From assembly GCA_020852655.1 (NCBI GenBank), contig JADZAI010000086.1, forward strand, positions 1 through 64,000: 64,000 nucleotides of DNA, given 5' to 3'. The notes under the pieces are model-generated. The model did no database searches. It was not told the origin of the DNA and was given only the letters and a program-made list of their open reading frames with translations. This DNA comes from Alphaproteobacteria bacterium. Its GTDB lineage: Bacteria; Pseudomonadota; Alphaproteobacteria; Micropepsales; Micropepsaceae. The translations under genes were made by a program, and so were the position numbers. Positions 7,762 to 16,805 of this stretch are shown here, one piece after another (position 1 is the first letter of the stretch; every line of letters begins with the position of its first letter).

Positions 7762-8608
7762 CCTGTCCGTCACGGTCAGGCGCGATGCGAGCGCCGACTA
7801 TGCCTGGGAGATGGCGGAGACCGCCGTGCCGCCGGCCCTGGCGGGCCTGGCGACGCGGCTCGTCGGCTATCGCGAATGGATGGCGCAGCCGCTGCGCCGC
7901 ATCGAGCCGCCCTATACCGGCCTGCCGCTCATCATCGGCTTCGGCGAGACGCTGAACGTCTCGGGCGAGCGGTATCGGCTGGACGACGTTTCGGCCTTCG
8001 TGGCGGGGCTGGACCTGTCAGCGGCCTATACGGAGGGCAGCGGACATCATGCGGGGGTCCAGCTCGACCTGACGCCTCTGGGCGCGGTCCGGATTCTGGG
8101 CATGCCGTTGGCGGATCTTGCCTATGGCCTGGTGAAGCTGGAGGAGCTGCTGGGGCGAGAAGGTGCAACGCTGCGCCAGCGTCTGGGCGAAGCCAACGAC
8201 TGGGCGAGCCGGCTGCGCCTCGTGCGCGACTTCGCGCAGCAACGAGCGGCCGCCCATGCCGGCGCGCCCTGGATCGTCGCCTATGCCTGGCAGGCGCTCA
8301 CGCGCAGCCACGGTGCGGCGAACATCGCGCGCCTGGCCGACGATGCAGGCGTCAGCCGCAAGCATCTCACCCAGCAGTTCCGCGCCTGGACGGGCCTGCC
8401 GCCCTCGGCCTATGCGCGGCTCGTGCGCTTCGAGCGCGCAGTGAAGGAAATCGAACGCGCACCGCTCGCGACGGACTGGGCGCAGATCGCGGCCGGATGC
8501 GGCTATTACGATCAGCCGCACTTCAACCGCGACTTCAAGGCGTTCACCGGATTGTCGCCGACGGCGTTCGTCGCGCGCATAATTCCGAACGGCGGTGTTG
8601 CGGCGTAA
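7751..8608 (+). CDS. AraC-family transcriptional regulator
   Basis: A 285-residue protein. The C-terminal 110 residues form the double helix-turn-helix of the AraC family: NIARLADDAGVSRKHLTQQF for the first and IAAGCGYYDQPHFNRDFKAF plus TGLSPTAF for the second. The N-terminal 170 residues (YTGLPLIIGFGETLNV region) are a cupin-like sensing domain of the type seen in many uncharacterised alphaproteobacterial AraC proteins. ATG 7751 is chosen because it overlaps the YjbR stop and removes an unlikely Pro-rich extension from 7715. Likely targets are itself or its neighbours; no operator was identified. Confidence 0.88.
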   Translation: MDDSLSVTVRRDASADYAWEMAETAVPPALAGLATRLVGYREWMAQPLRRIEPPYTGLPLIIGFGETLNVSGERYRLDDVSAFVAGLDLSAAYTEGSGHHAGVQLDLTPLGAVRILGMPLADLAYGLVKLEELLGREGATLRQRLGEANDWASRLRLVRDFAQQRAAAHAGAPWIVAYAWQALTRSHGAANIARLADDAGVSRKHLTQQFRAWTGLPPSAYARLVRFERAVKEIERAPLATDWAQIAAGCGYYDQPHFNRDFKAFTGLSPTAFVARIIPNGGVAA

Positions 8609-8664
8609 CGCTCGCCGCACGCCGCGGCTCTGCTACAACGCGCCCCCGACAGGCAGGAGTCTCC

Positions 8665-9603
8665 GTGCGCGGCGCGCTCGACAATCCCATTCCGATGTCG
8701 CTGGAGGCGCGCGATCCGCCGGCGTTCGCCGCGCGGCTGGGTGCGTCGTTCAGCCGGTACGGCTTCGCGACGGTGAGCGCGCATGGGATCGACCAAGGGC
8801 TGATCGAAGACGCGCAGGCGCGCACCAAGGTATTCTTCGCGCTGCCGGAGGAGATGAAGCGGCGCTATCTCGTGCCGGGCGGCGCGGGGCAGCGCGGCTA
8901 TACGCCGTTCGGGATCGAGACGGCGAAAGGCGCGGCGCAGGCGGACCTGAAGGAATTCTGGCACACGGGACGCGAACTGCCCGCCGGGCACCGGCTGACG
9001 GCGCTGATGCCGCCCAATCTCTGGCCGTCGGAGGTGCCCGGCTTTCGGGAGTCGGTCTATGGACTGTATGAGGCGCTGGACGCGCTGGGCCTGCGCATCC
9101 TTCGCGGCATTGCGCGGCATCTGAACCTGCCGGCGGGTTTCTTCGACGACAGCGTGCATCTTGGCAATTCGGTGCTCCGCCTGCTGCACTATCCGCCGGT
9201 GATCGCGCCGACCCGCCAGGTGCGCGCCGGAGCCCATGAGGACATCAACGCGATCACCGTGCTGCTCGGTGCCGAGGAGGCCGGGCTCGAAGTGCAGGAG
9301 CGCGACGGGAGCTGGCTGCCGATCAATCCGCCGCCCGGATCGGCGGTCGTGAATATCGGCGACATGCTGGAGCGGCACACCAACGGCGTGCTGCCGTCGA
9401 CGAGCCACCGTGTCGTCAACCCGCCGGCCGAACGGGCGCGCTGTGCGCGCTATTCGACGCCGTTCTTCCTGCACTACCGGCCGGACTTCCTGATCGAGAC
9501 GATCCCGTCCTGCGTGACGGCCGACAATCGGAACCATTATCCCGAGCCGATCACGGCCAACGCCTTCCTCTTGCAGCGCCTCGCGGAGATCAAGCTGACA
9601 TGA
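8665..9603 (+). CDS. Isopenicillin-N-synthase-like 2-oxoglutarate/Fe(II) oxygenase
   Basis: A 312-residue protein starting at GTG 8665 with CAGGAG 5 nt upstream. The N terminus IPMSLEARDPPAFAARLG followed by RYGFATVSAHGI is the DIOX_N domain. The C-terminal domain has the Fe(II) facial triad: H and D in HEDINAITVLLG, and the distal His in STSHRVV. It is followed by RYSTPFFLHY, whose Arg-x-Ser normally binds the 2-oxoglutarate C5 carboxylate. Cytoplasmic oxidation of an unknown small molecule (amino acid, flavonoid-like or hormone-like) is expected. It stands alone, 56 bp after the AraC gene. Confidence 0.9.
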   Translation: MRGALDNPIPMSLEARDPPAFAARLGASFSRYGFATVSAHGIDQGLIEDAQARTKVFFALPEEMKRRYLVPGGAGQRGYTPFGIETAKGAAQADLKEFWHTGRELPAGHRLTALMPPNLWPSEVPGFRESVYGLYEALDALGLRILRGIARHLNLPAGFFDDSVHLGNSVLRLLHYPPVIAPTRQVRAGAHEDINAITVLLGAEEAGLEVQERDGSWLPINPPPGSAVVNIGDMLERHTNGVLPSTSHRVVNPPAERARCARYSTPFFLHYRPDFLIETIPSCVTADNRNHYPEPITANAFLLQRLAEIKLT

Positions 9604-9628
9604 CCGACGCGATCGGGGGCGGCAACGG

Positions 9629-10414
9629 ATGAAGCTGCGCTTTTTGGCCGCCGCATTGCTGGCGGGCGCCTGCGCGACGCCTGCGCCATCCCCGCCCCTT
9701 CTGGCCGCGCCTTCGGTCGAGGAGCCGCCGCGGCTGCGCACCTATCTGCCGGAGGGCAAGGGGCCGCACTCGGTCGTACTGCTGGTGCCGGGATGCAGCG
9801 CGCCGCTGCTGTCGGCGCGGGCGGCAATGTTCGAGCGCTATGCACGGAAGCTGGCGAAGGAAGGCTATGCGGTCGCGCTGCTGAACTATCCGCGCGGCAG
9901 TGCGGCGACATGCGCAAGCGCCGCAAGGCCCGAGTTCGTTGCGGCGGCGATCCGGGATGCGCTGCGCGAGCTGGGCGGCCTTCCGGGTTGGAGCGGATCG
10001 CGCGTGCATCTCGTCGGGTGGGCGGAAGGCGGCGAAGGCGTGTTGCAGGTCGTCATGCAGGACGAGCGCCAGCCCGGGCTGGTGTCGGCGGCGGTGTTCT
10101 ATCCGCGCTGCCCGAAGGCTGTGATGTGGAAGACCGCCGTCACGCTGTTCCTGCTGATGGGCGAGAAGGACACGGTGGCACCGGCGGCGGCGTGCCGCGC
10201 CTGGGCCGAGAAGTCCGAGGGGCCGGGGCCGGTGGTGATCAACCGCTATGTCGGCGTCGGGCACGGCTTCGATGTCGGCGAGGCCGGCGATCCGGCCTAT
10301 GCGGCGTATCAGGCGACGGGGCCGAAGCTCGGCTTCGATGCCAGCACGGCGGCGCAGGCCTGGACCGACCTCGTGCGCTTCCTGAAGCTCCCGCTCGCGA
10401 CGCCCCAGGGCTGA
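9629..10414 (+). CDS. Dienelactone-hydrolase-like exported protein, nucleophile replaced by Ala
   Basis: A 261-residue protein with an N-terminal export signal. LLAGACA is a variant lipobox around C15, but an ordinary signal peptidase I site is also possible. The alpha/beta-hydrolase core is recognisable: GPHSVVLLVPGC (oxyanion strand), the elbow LVGWAEGGEG, the acid D181 in MGEKDTVAP, and the base H212 in GVGHGFD. In the elbow the nucleophile position (GxSxGG or GxCxGG) is occupied by Ala132 (codon GCG), so the classical triad is incomplete. It may be a binding protein or use another mechanism. It begins 25 bp after the oxygenase gene and converges on the ThDP enzyme with no gap. Confidence 0.75.
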   Translation: MKLRFLAAALLAGACATPAPSPPLLAAPSVEEPPRLRTYLPEGKGPHSVVLLVPGCSAPLLSARAAMFERYARKLAKEGYAVALLNYPRGSAATCASAARPEFVAAAIRDALRELGGLPGWSGSRVHLVGWAEGGEGVLQVVMQDERQPGLVSAAVFYPRCPKAVMWKTAVTLFLLMGEKDTVAPAAACRAWAEKSEGPGPVVINRYVGVGHGFDVGEAGDPAYAAYQATGPKLGFDASTAAQAWTDLVRFLKLPLATPQG

Positions 10415-11974
10415 TCAGGGCATCACGGCTTCGATGAGGAACGGGCCGCGGCGGCGCATGGCGCCCCCGAAGGCGCGGTCGAAATCCTCCGCCGTCTCGC
10501 AGCGGACGGCATCGACGCCCATGCCGCGGGCGAGGTCGACGAAGCCGATGTCGGGGCGCGAGAGGTCGAACATCTCGAGCGTGCGCGGGCCGGGATTCTG
10601 GGCGCCGGTGCGCATGAGTTCGACCTTGAGGATCGCGTAGGCGCGGTTTGCGAAGATCACCGTGGTGAGGTCGAGATTCTCGCGCGCCGCGGTCCAGAGC
10701 GACTGGATCGTGTACATCGCGCTGCCGTCGCCTTCGAGGCAGACGGTCTTGCGGTCAGGCGCGGCGGTAGCGGCGCCGACGGCGACAGGCAGGCCCTGCC
10801 CGATCGCGCCACCGGTGAGCTGGAGCCCGTCATGCGGCGGCGCGCCGGCGGACGGGATGAAGGCGCCGGCGCCGCAGGTCGCGCCCTCGTCGGACACGAT
10901 GGCGCCTTCCGGCAGATGCCGGGCGATGCTCGCGCCGGCGTTCATCGGGTCGAGCCTGCCGGACGGCGCGCCTGGGACGCCGGCCGCGATACCGGGCGCC
11001 GGCTTCGCGCCGACGGCGTCGGCGAGGGCGCGGAGGGCGGCGAGGGCGTCCTGCATCGGCGTCGCGAGGGTCACGACCTCGGCACCTTCGGGGGTCAGCA
11101 CGCCCTTGCGGCCGGGATAGGCGAAGAAGGCGACGGGCGCCTTGGTCGAGACGAGGACGAGATGGCTGACGCCCTTCAGCTCGTCCTCGATCGCTTCGGC
11201 GAAATACGGCAGGCGGCGCACCAGCGGCCGCCCTGCCCCGCGTTCCATGCGCCCGACAAAGGTGTCGCAATAGAGCCGCGCGCCGGTCGCCGCGGCGATG
11301 GCGGCGGCAAGCGCGAGGCCTTCGCCGGTGAGGACGGGATCGCTGAGCAGCAGGGCCGAGGCGTTGCCCTGCGCGAGCGCAGCCTTCGCGGCGCCGACGG
11401 TGCCTTCGTCCGGCGCGGCGAATGAGGGAATGGGAAGCGGCTTGGCCGGACCGGCTGTGGACGGGGTCCAGGCGGTGTCGGCGGGCAGGATCAGCGTGGC
11501 GATGCCGCCCGGCGCGGCCTGGCTGGCGACGACGGCCTCGGCGGCGGCGGCGCCGACTTCGTCAGCCGTGTCGGCAGACTTGATCCACTGCGACACCGGC
11601 GCGGCGAAGCCGGCGAGATCGCTGGCGAGGGGTGCGTCGAGGGCGCGGTGCGACACGGCGTGATCGCCGACGATGTTGACGATCGGCGTCCGGGCGCGAC
11701 GGGCGTTGTGGAGGTTGGCGAGTCCGTTCGCGAGGCCCGGCCCCAGATGCAGCAGCGTGCAGGCGGGCTTGCGGGTCATGCGGCCATAGCCGTCGGCGGC
11801 ACCGGTCGCGACACCTTCGAACAGGCAGAGCGAGGCCCGCATCTTCTCGGCGCGGCCGATGGCGGCGACAGCGTGCATCTCTGACGTGCCGGGATTGGTG
11901 AAGCAGCGGTCGACCCCGGCTGCCTCGAGCGTCTGCACCAGCGCCTCGGCGCCCGTCATCGCGATGTCGTTCAT
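10415..11974 (-). CDS. Thiamine-diphosphate enzyme, acetolactate-synthase-like (decarboxylase/lyase)
   Basis: A 519-residue protein of the pyruvate-oxidase/acetolactate-synthase superfamily. The N-terminal PYR domain has the catalytic Glu53 in CLFEGVATGAADGYGRM. The C-terminal PP domain has the ThDP/Mg motif LEGDGSAMYTIQSLW ending about 25 residues on in VIFANRAYAIL. It is distinct from the true IlvB in this window, and no regulatory subunit gene follows. Related enzymes include benzoylformate decarboxylase and other 2-keto-acid decarboxylases. It is the last gene of a four-gene minus-strand run with an acrylyl-CoA-reductase-like gene, a feruloyl-CoA-synthase-like gene and a LysE exporter, so an aromatic or side-chain substrate is plausible. 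The reaction is unproven. Confidence 0.82.
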   Translation of the reverse strand: MNDIAMTGAEALVQTLEAAGVDRCFTNPGTSEMHAVAAIGRAEKMRASLCLFEGVATGAADGYGRMTRKPACTLLHLGPGLANGLANLHNARRARTPIVNIVGDHAVSHRALDAPLASDLAGFAAPVSQWIKSADTADEVGAAAAEAVVASQAAPGGIATLILPADTAWTPSTAGPAKPLPIPSFAAPDEGTVGAAKAALAQGNASALLLSDPVLTGEGLALAAAIAAATGARLYCDTFVGRMERGAGRPLVRRLPYFAEAIEDELKGVSHLVLVSTKAPVAFFAYPGRKGVLTPEGAEVVTLATPMQDALAALRALADAVGAKPAPGIAAGVPGAPSGRLDPMNAGASIARHLPEGAIVSDEGATCGAGAFIPSAGAPPHDGLQLTGGAIGQGLPVAVGAATAAPDRKTVCLEGDGSAMYTIQSLWTAARENLDLTTVIFANRAYAILKVELMRTGAQNPGPRTLEMFDLSRPDIGFVDLARGMGVDAVRCETAEDFDRAFGGAMRRRGPFLIEAVMP

Positions 11975-11984
11975 CGCCTGCCCC

Positions 11985-12668
11985 TCAACTGATCCACGGC
12001 CCGAACATCATATTGGCCAGAACGAAAAGGCCAAAGATACCGATAAGGACGCCGGTCACGCGGTTGATGACGACGATGCTGCGGTCGCCGATCTGGCGGT
12101 GGGCGAACCAGGTGATGCCGACGATGACGGCCCACCAGAGGGTCGAGCCGAGGATCACCGAGGCAACGAAGGCGCCGGCGGCGGCGTAGGACGAGGCGCC
12201 GGAGGGGACGAGGCTGCTGAGCGTCGCGGCGACGGCGGCGAAGAAGAAGAAGGTCGCGGGATTGATGGCGGTGAGGCCGAAGGTCGAGAAGGCGGCACTC
12301 CAGATGCCGCTCGACTGTTCCTCGATCTTTTCGCCTTTCGCCTCGATCCGCCGGATGGGCGGCTCGGTGAAGAGGGCGTAGATCGCGTAGCCGATGAGGA
12401 TGAGGCCGCCGACGAGTTCGAGCGTGCTCGTGTGGTCGGAAATCCAGTCGGAGAGCTTGGTGAACCCGAAGGCGACGACGGCGGCGAAGAAGCCGTCGCC
12501 GAGCGCTGCGCCAAGGCCCGACAGGAAGCCGTTGAGCGGTCCGAAATGCAGCGTCCGGCGGATGCAGATGATGTTGACCGCCCCGATCGGCGCAGCGGCA
12601 ATGAAGCCAAAGCTGAAGCCTGTGGCGACGAGCCAGAACCAGTCGAGGAGCATCGCCGTGTCGGGCAT
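11985..12668 (-). CDS. LysE-family transporter
   Basis: A 227-residue inner-membrane protein. Six hydrophobic segments fit the LysE/RhtB fold. The N-terminal signature GFSFGFIAAAPIGAVNIICIRRTLHFG and the mid-protein INPATFFFFAAVAATL are the usual conserved parts. Family members export amino acids or related small molecules. ATG 12668 overlaps the TGA of the upstream CoA-ligase gene (TGATG), which decides the start against longer reading frames. The charged loop RIEAKGEKIEEQSSG between helices 3 and 4 is typical. In this operon it may export a pathway product or toxic intermediate (inference). Confidence 0.88.
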   Translation of the reverse strand: MPDTAMLLDWFWLVATGFSFGFIAAAPIGAVNIICIRRTLHFGPLNGFLSGLGAALGDGFFAAVVAFGFTKLSDWISDHTSTLELVGGLILIGYAIYALFTEPPIRRIEAKGEKIEEQSSGIWSAAFSTFGLTAINPATFFFFAAVAATLSSLVPSGASSYAAAGAFVASVILGSTLWWAVIVGITWFAHRQIGDRSIVVINRVTGVLIGIFGLFVLANMMFGPWIS

Positions 12669-14515
12669 CAGGTCACGACCACACCTGGCTGCACGGGATC
12701 GGCGTAGAGATGCCGGACGAGCGCGGCGCGGCGGTCCAGCGAGAGCGCCTGGTTGATCGAGCCCTTGTCGGTGATTTCGCCTGCATCGAGGCTGGGCGGC
12801 TCGGTCATGAACAGGAAACGCCGGATCCGCGTGCTCGATCCGGGGTTGGCGGCGTTGTGGGCCTTCAGCCCGGCAGCCAGGGCTTCGAGGACCTTGGGGT
12901 CCGACCGGGCCTCGTCGGCCGTCAGTGTCCGGCCGGCGACGGCGGCGCATTGGGCGAGGTTCGGCCAGGCGAGGATCGCGACATAGGAGCGGTCGAGGCC
13001 GGCCACGAGCGCATCCTGGATGAGGCCCCTGCCCGCCTCCAGAACCTGCACGCGGAGGCGCCCGGCGTTCACGAAGGTGCCGGTGTCGAGCTTGAAGTCC
13101 TCGACGACACGGCCGTCGAAGACGAGACCCTCGCGCGGGTCGGACGGGTCGACGAATTTCGCGGCGTCGCCGAGGCAGTAAAAGCCTTCCTCATCGAACG
13201 CCTGTGCGGTGAGGTCGGGGCGCTTGTAGTAGCCGCGGGTGACGGCCTCGCCCCGGGCGCGCACTTCGAGCTTGGCGCCGTTGGGCACCAGCTTGGTTTC
13301 CATGCCGGGCAGCGGCAGGCCGATGAGGCCCATGCGCTCGGTCGGCCAATGCACGGTCATGAAGGCGGCGGCGGTTTCGGTCGAGCCGTAGCCCGTGGAG
13401 AAGGCGACGCGTTCCCCGGTGACGCGCAGCGCGACGGCCTGGAGGCGGTCGCCGATGTCCTGCCCCAACGCCGCGCCGCCGTAATGCACGAGGCGCAGGC
13501 GGTGGAAGAAGCTGCGGGCGAGCTTCTCGTCGCGCTCGAGTTCGGGCACCAGCATCGCCCAGGCGGCGGGGACGTTGGAGTAGTTGGTCGGCGAAATCTC
13601 ACGCAGGTTGCGCAGCGTCTCGGCGAAGCCCTGCGCGGTCGGCGCGCCGTGATCGAGATAGAGCGTGCCGCCCCAGGTGGTCGTCGTGCTGAGAACCGAA
13701 TGGCTGCCGAAGGTGTGATTCCAGGGCAGCCACGACAGCGTGACCGCCGGCGGCTCTTCCTCCGGTTCGGCCAGCATCGAACGCTGCATGGTCGCATTGG
13801 TCATCATCATCCGGTGGGTATTGACGACCGCCTTGGGAAGGCCGGTCGATCCGGACGTGAAGAGAAACTTGGTGACGTCGTCAAAGCGCAGGCGATCCAG
13901 GGCGGCATCGGCGGCGCTACCCGAGGGTGTCGCAAGCAGGGCGTCGAGCGAGGCCGAGGCGAAGCCGTCGGCCGCGCGGATCGAATGGAAGAGCTGCACG
14001 CCGTCGAGATTCAGCGCCGAGAGGGCGCGGGCATAGAGGCTGAGGTCGTCGGCGAAGATCGCCTTCGGTTCGACGAGGCCGGCGACGTATCTCAGCTTGG
14101 CGAAGTCTGACGACGACAGGCTGTAGGCGCGGCTCACGGCCGCGACGGGCGCGGCCGCGAGCATGGTCCCGTAGGCCATGAGCGCATGGTCGATCGAATT
14201 GCCGCTGAGGATGACCAGCGGCTTGTCCTGCCCGCCGAGGCCGCGCGCGATCAATGCCTCCGCGATGCGGCGGATTTTTTCGTAGCCGTCGGCATAGGTC
14301 AGTTCACGCCAGCGGTCTTCGCCGGGCGTGCGCTCCGCCAGCCAGACGCGGCTCGGCGCTTCGGCGGCCCAGCGGCGGATCGGCGCGATGACGTTCGGCG
14401 GCCGTTCGATCAGGGGATAGGGATTGCGAAGGACGATCGTGCCGTCCGCACGGCGTTCGATCTCGACCCGTGCCGGGAGGTTTGCGCCGCGCCGGAACGG
14501 GGCGAGGGCGTTCAC
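12668..14515 (-). CDS. Feruloyl-CoA synthase-like acyl-CoA ligase
   Basis: A 615-residue ANL-superfamily enzyme that activates a carboxylic acid with ATP and CoA. Core motifs are [18 protein letters not shown] (P-loop), [14 protein letters not shown] (A5), and [23 protein letters not shown] (hinge/A8 region, in the form typical of the feruloyl-CoA synthase subgroup). Length fits that subgroup. GTG 14515 is used as start because it overlaps the upstream TGA by 4 bp (GTGA), leaving the expected N terminus [17 protein letters not shown]. Substrate (ferulate, related hydroxycinnamates or another acid) is inferred from subfamily features only; no enoyl-CoA hydratase/lyase or vanillin dehydrogenase is in the window. 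Confidence 0.8.
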   Translation of the reverse strand: MNALAPFRRGANLPARVEIERRADGTIVLRNPYPLIERPPNVIAPIRRWAAEAPSRVWLAERTPGEDRWRELTYADGYEKIRRIAEALIARGLGGQDKPLVILSGNSIDHALMAYGTMLAAAPVAAVSRAYSLSSSDFAKLRYVAGLVEPKAIFADDLSLYARALSALNLDGVQLFHSIRAADGFASASLDALLATPSGSAADAALDRLRFDDVTKFLFTSGSTGLPKAVVNTHRMMMTNATMQRSMLAEPEEEPPAVTLSWLPWNHTFGSHSVLSTTTTWGGTLYLDHGAPTAQGFAETLRNLREISPTNYSNVPAAWAMLVPELERDEKLARSFFHRLRLVHYGGAALGQDIGDRLQAVALRVTGERVAFSTGYGSTETAAAFMTVHWPTERMGLIGLPLPGMETKLVPNGAKLEVRARGEAVTRGYYKRPDLTAQAFDEEGFYCLGDAAKFVDPSDPREGLVFDGRVVEDFKLDTGTFVNAGRLRVQVLEAGRGLIQDALVAGLDRSYVAILAWPNLAQCAAVAGRTLTADEARSDPKVLEALAAGLKAHNAANPGSSTRIRRFLFMTEPPSLDAGEITDKGSINQALSLDRRAALVRHLYADPVQPGVVVT

Positions 14516-15507
14516 GAATTGACGTCCACGACGGTTCTGCCGCGCAGCTTGCCCTGGAGAATGTCGGGCCCGAGGCGCGATGCCTGTTCCAGCGAGACCG
14601 TGGTCGTCATGGCGTCGAGCTTGGCGGTGTCGAGGTCGCGCGCGAGACGGCTCCACGCCTCGACGCGCGGCGGCATCGGCGCCTGGACGCTGTCGATGCC
14701 GACAAGCGTCACGCCGCGCAGCAGGAACGGCGCAACCGAACCCGGCAGGTCCATGCCCTGGGCAAGGCCGCAGGCGGCGGCGCAGCCGAGATATTTTGTC
14801 ATGCCGAGCGCATTGGCGAGGGTTTTCGAGCCCACGCTGTCGACGACGCCGGCCCAGCGTTCCTTGCCGATCGGCCTCGGATCGCCGGAGAGCTCGGCGC
14901 GCGGAATGATCTCGTGCGCGCCGAGCGCGTTGAGGTAAGGCTTTTCCTCGACCCGGCCGGTCGAGGCGATGACTTCGTAGCCCAGCTTGGCGAGCACGGC
15001 GATGGCAACCGAGCCGACGCCACCCGCCGCGCCGGTGACCAGGACGGGCCCGCTGGCCGGCGTGACGCCATGCTTTTCGAGGGCAAGGATCGCCAGCATG
15101 GCGGTATAGCCGGCGGTTCCGATCGCCATGGCCTGCAAAGGCGTGAAAGCGGCCGGCAGCTTCACCAGCCAGTCGCCCTTCACGCGCGCCTTGGTCGCGT
15201 AGCCGCCATAGTGGACTTCGCTGAGGCCGTAGCCGTTGAGGACCACCCGGTCGCCGGGCTTGAAACCCGAATGGCTGGACGTTTCCACCGTACCGGCCAG
15301 GTCGATGCCGGGGATCATCGGGAAGCGGCGCACGATCGGTGCAGCGCCGGTCAGGGCCAGGCCGTCCTTGTAGTTGATCGTGGAATGGCTGACCGCCACC
15401 GTGACGTCGCCTTCCATCAGGCTCGACTCCGGCATCTCGGTGAGCTTGACCGATTGCTGGCCGTCCTCGCCCTTCTCGATCAGCAACGCCCTGACCGCTC
15501 CGGCCAT
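14512..15507 (-). CDS. MDR-family acrylyl-CoA reductase-like oxidoreductase (YhdH/AcuI type)
   Basis: A 331-residue zinc-independent medium-chain dehydrogenase. The N-terminal GroES-like domain has [13 protein letters not shown] and [14 protein letters not shown], hallmarks of YhdH/AcuI. The NADPH-binding domain has [22 protein letters not shown]. AcuI reduces acrylyl-CoA to propionyl-CoA. ATG 15507 follows a GAGGGGG Shine-Dalgarno sequence by 8 nt and is preferred over a GTG at 15513. It is the first gene of the minus-strand CoA-ester run; the next gene overlaps it by 4 bp. Reduction of a 2,3-unsaturated acyl-CoA made by the neighbouring ligase is a reasonable but untested idea. Confidence 0.87.
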   Translation of the reverse strand: MAGAVRALLIEKGEDGQQSVKLTEMPESSLMEGDVTVAVSHSTINYKDGLALTGAAPIVRRFPMIPGIDLAGTVETSSHSGFKPGDRVVLNGYGLSEVHYGGYATKARVKGDWLVKLPAAFTPLQAMAIGTAGYTAMLAILALEKHGVTPASGPVLVTGAAGGVGSVAIAVLAKLGYEVIASTGRVEEKPYLNALGAHEIIPRAELSGDPRPIGKERWAGVVDSVGSKTLANALGMTKYLGCAAACGLAQGMDLPGSVAPFLLRGVTLVGIDSVQAPMPPRVEAWSRLARDLDTAKLDAMTTTVSLEQASRLGPDILQGKLRGRTVVDVNS

Positions 15508-15720
15508 ACGCACGTCCCCCTCAGCTCATGATGGGGCGGAAACCATAGGAATTCGGCGCCTAGGTCAAGGCGGGGCGTGCCATGCCCCCGAACCTCAGTC
15601 CGACCCGGTTACCTTTCGTTGACCGGTCCGGGACGAGGCTTGCCGGCAATCAAAACCAAATGGTGCGGGACGGTCAGGAGGGTTGGCAGAACCTTTTTCA
15701 GGAAGGAGGCGACCTCCGTC

Positions 15721-15987
15721 ATGGACCAAGCGCTGGAACGCCGGCTTCAAGGCTACAAGCTCACGACTGCCGAAATCCTCTACCGCCTGCCCGACCATCC
15801 CGCCGTGCTCCAGAGCTATTACTGGCAGGAATTGGACATCAGTCCGAAATTCCCGGTGCTGAGCAGGTTCCTCGACTTCTGGGCTGCCGAGATCGACGGC
15901 AAGCTGCATTCCGTGCGCGTAGCGGTGCGCGGCGTCTTCACGCCGACCGAACTGAAGCTCTACGCCGGCGAATTCCGGATGCATTGA
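15721..15987 (+). CDS. usg: Usg family protein
   Basis: An 88-residue protein. The sequence LQGYKLTTAEILYRLPDHPA, then LQSYYWQELDISPKFPVL, then FLDFWAAEIDGKLHSVRVA matches Usg, a small conserved alphaproteobacterial protein first noted near tryptophan genes; its function is unknown. ATG 15721 is set by a strong AAGGAGG (15703-15709) 11 nt upstream. It stands alone here, with no trp genes adjacent; the PhyH gene begins 38 bp downstream. Confidence 0.88.
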   Translation: MDQALERRLQGYKLTTAEILYRLPDHPAVLQSYYWQELDISPKFPVLSRFLDFWAAEIDGKLHSVRVAVRGVFTPTELKLYAGEFRMH

Positions 15988-16025
15988 CGGTCGCTCTCGT
16001 CCGTTCGCGCCCTTAGTCTGAAGGC

Positions 16026-16805
16026 ATGCTGACGGACGCAGAGATCGACGGCTTCGTTCGGGACGGCTTCGTCCGGATCGACGAGGCCTTCCCGAAGGCG
16101 CTCGCGGCGGCGGCGCGCGACATATTATGGCGGGATACCGAGGTCGACCGGAACGACCGGAGGACATGGACCAGGCCGGTCATCCGCCTCGGCGGCTACA
16201 GCGATCCGCCCTTCGTCGAGGCCGCCAACACGCCGCGCCTGCGCGAGGCGTATGACCAGCTCGTCGGCAAGGGAAAGTGGCTCTCGCCGGGCGGGCTGGG
16301 CACATTTCCCGTGCGCTTCCCGAGTCGCAGGAATCCGGGGGACGCGGGGTGGCATATCGATGTCAGCTTTCCGGACAAGGATCCGAACGACATTCTGACC
16401 TACCGCGCGAATATCGCGTGCAAGGGCCGCGTGCTGCTGATGCTGTTCCTGTTCTCCGACATCGGCCGGCAGGATGCGCCGACGCGCATCCGGGTAGGCT
16501 CGCACAAGATCGTGGCACGGCTGCTGGCGCGGGCGGGCGAGCACGGCCTGCCGGCGGGGCTGGACGGCCAGGTCGGCTGGACGCGCTTCTGCCGGCAGAA
16601 GCTGGCGACGGGGCCGGCGGGGACAGTGTATCTCTGCCATCCCTTCCTGGTGCATGCGGCGCAGAAGCATCGCGGCACCGAAGCGCGTTTCCTCGCGCAA
16701 CCGCCGCTCCAGCCGGTGCATCCGTTCGACCTGTCGAAGCCCGACCCCGACGCGCCGCCGGTGGAGCGGGCGAGTCGCGCGGCGGTTGCTAGAGCGCTTC
16801 GCTGA
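16026..16805 (+). CDS. Phytanoyl-CoA dioxygenase (PhyH) family protein
   Basis: A 259-residue Fe(II)/2-oxoglutarate oxygenase-like protein. H110 and D112 in GWHIDVSF form the HxD part of the iron triad; the distal histidine is in VYLCHPFLVHAAQKHRG, followed by the expected 2-oxoglutarate-binding Arg in the next segment (TEARFLAQPP). PhyH relatives hydroxylate lipids, halogenated compounds or ectoine; the substrate is unknown. The 3' end overlaps the dihydroorotase-like gene on the opposite strand by 17 bp. Confidence 0.82.
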   Translation: MLTDAEIDGFVRDGFVRIDEAFPKALAAAARDILWRDTEVDRNDRRTWTRPVIRLGGYSDPPFVEAANTPRLREAYDQLVGKGKWLSPGGLGTFPVRFPSRRNPGDAGWHIDVSFPDKDPNDILTYRANIACKGRVLLMLFLFSDIGRQDAPTRIRVGSHKIVARLLARAGEHGLPAGLDGQVGWTRFCRQKLATGPAGTVYLCHPFLVHAAQKHRGTEARFLAQPPLQPVHPFDLSKPDPDAPPVERASRAAVARALR

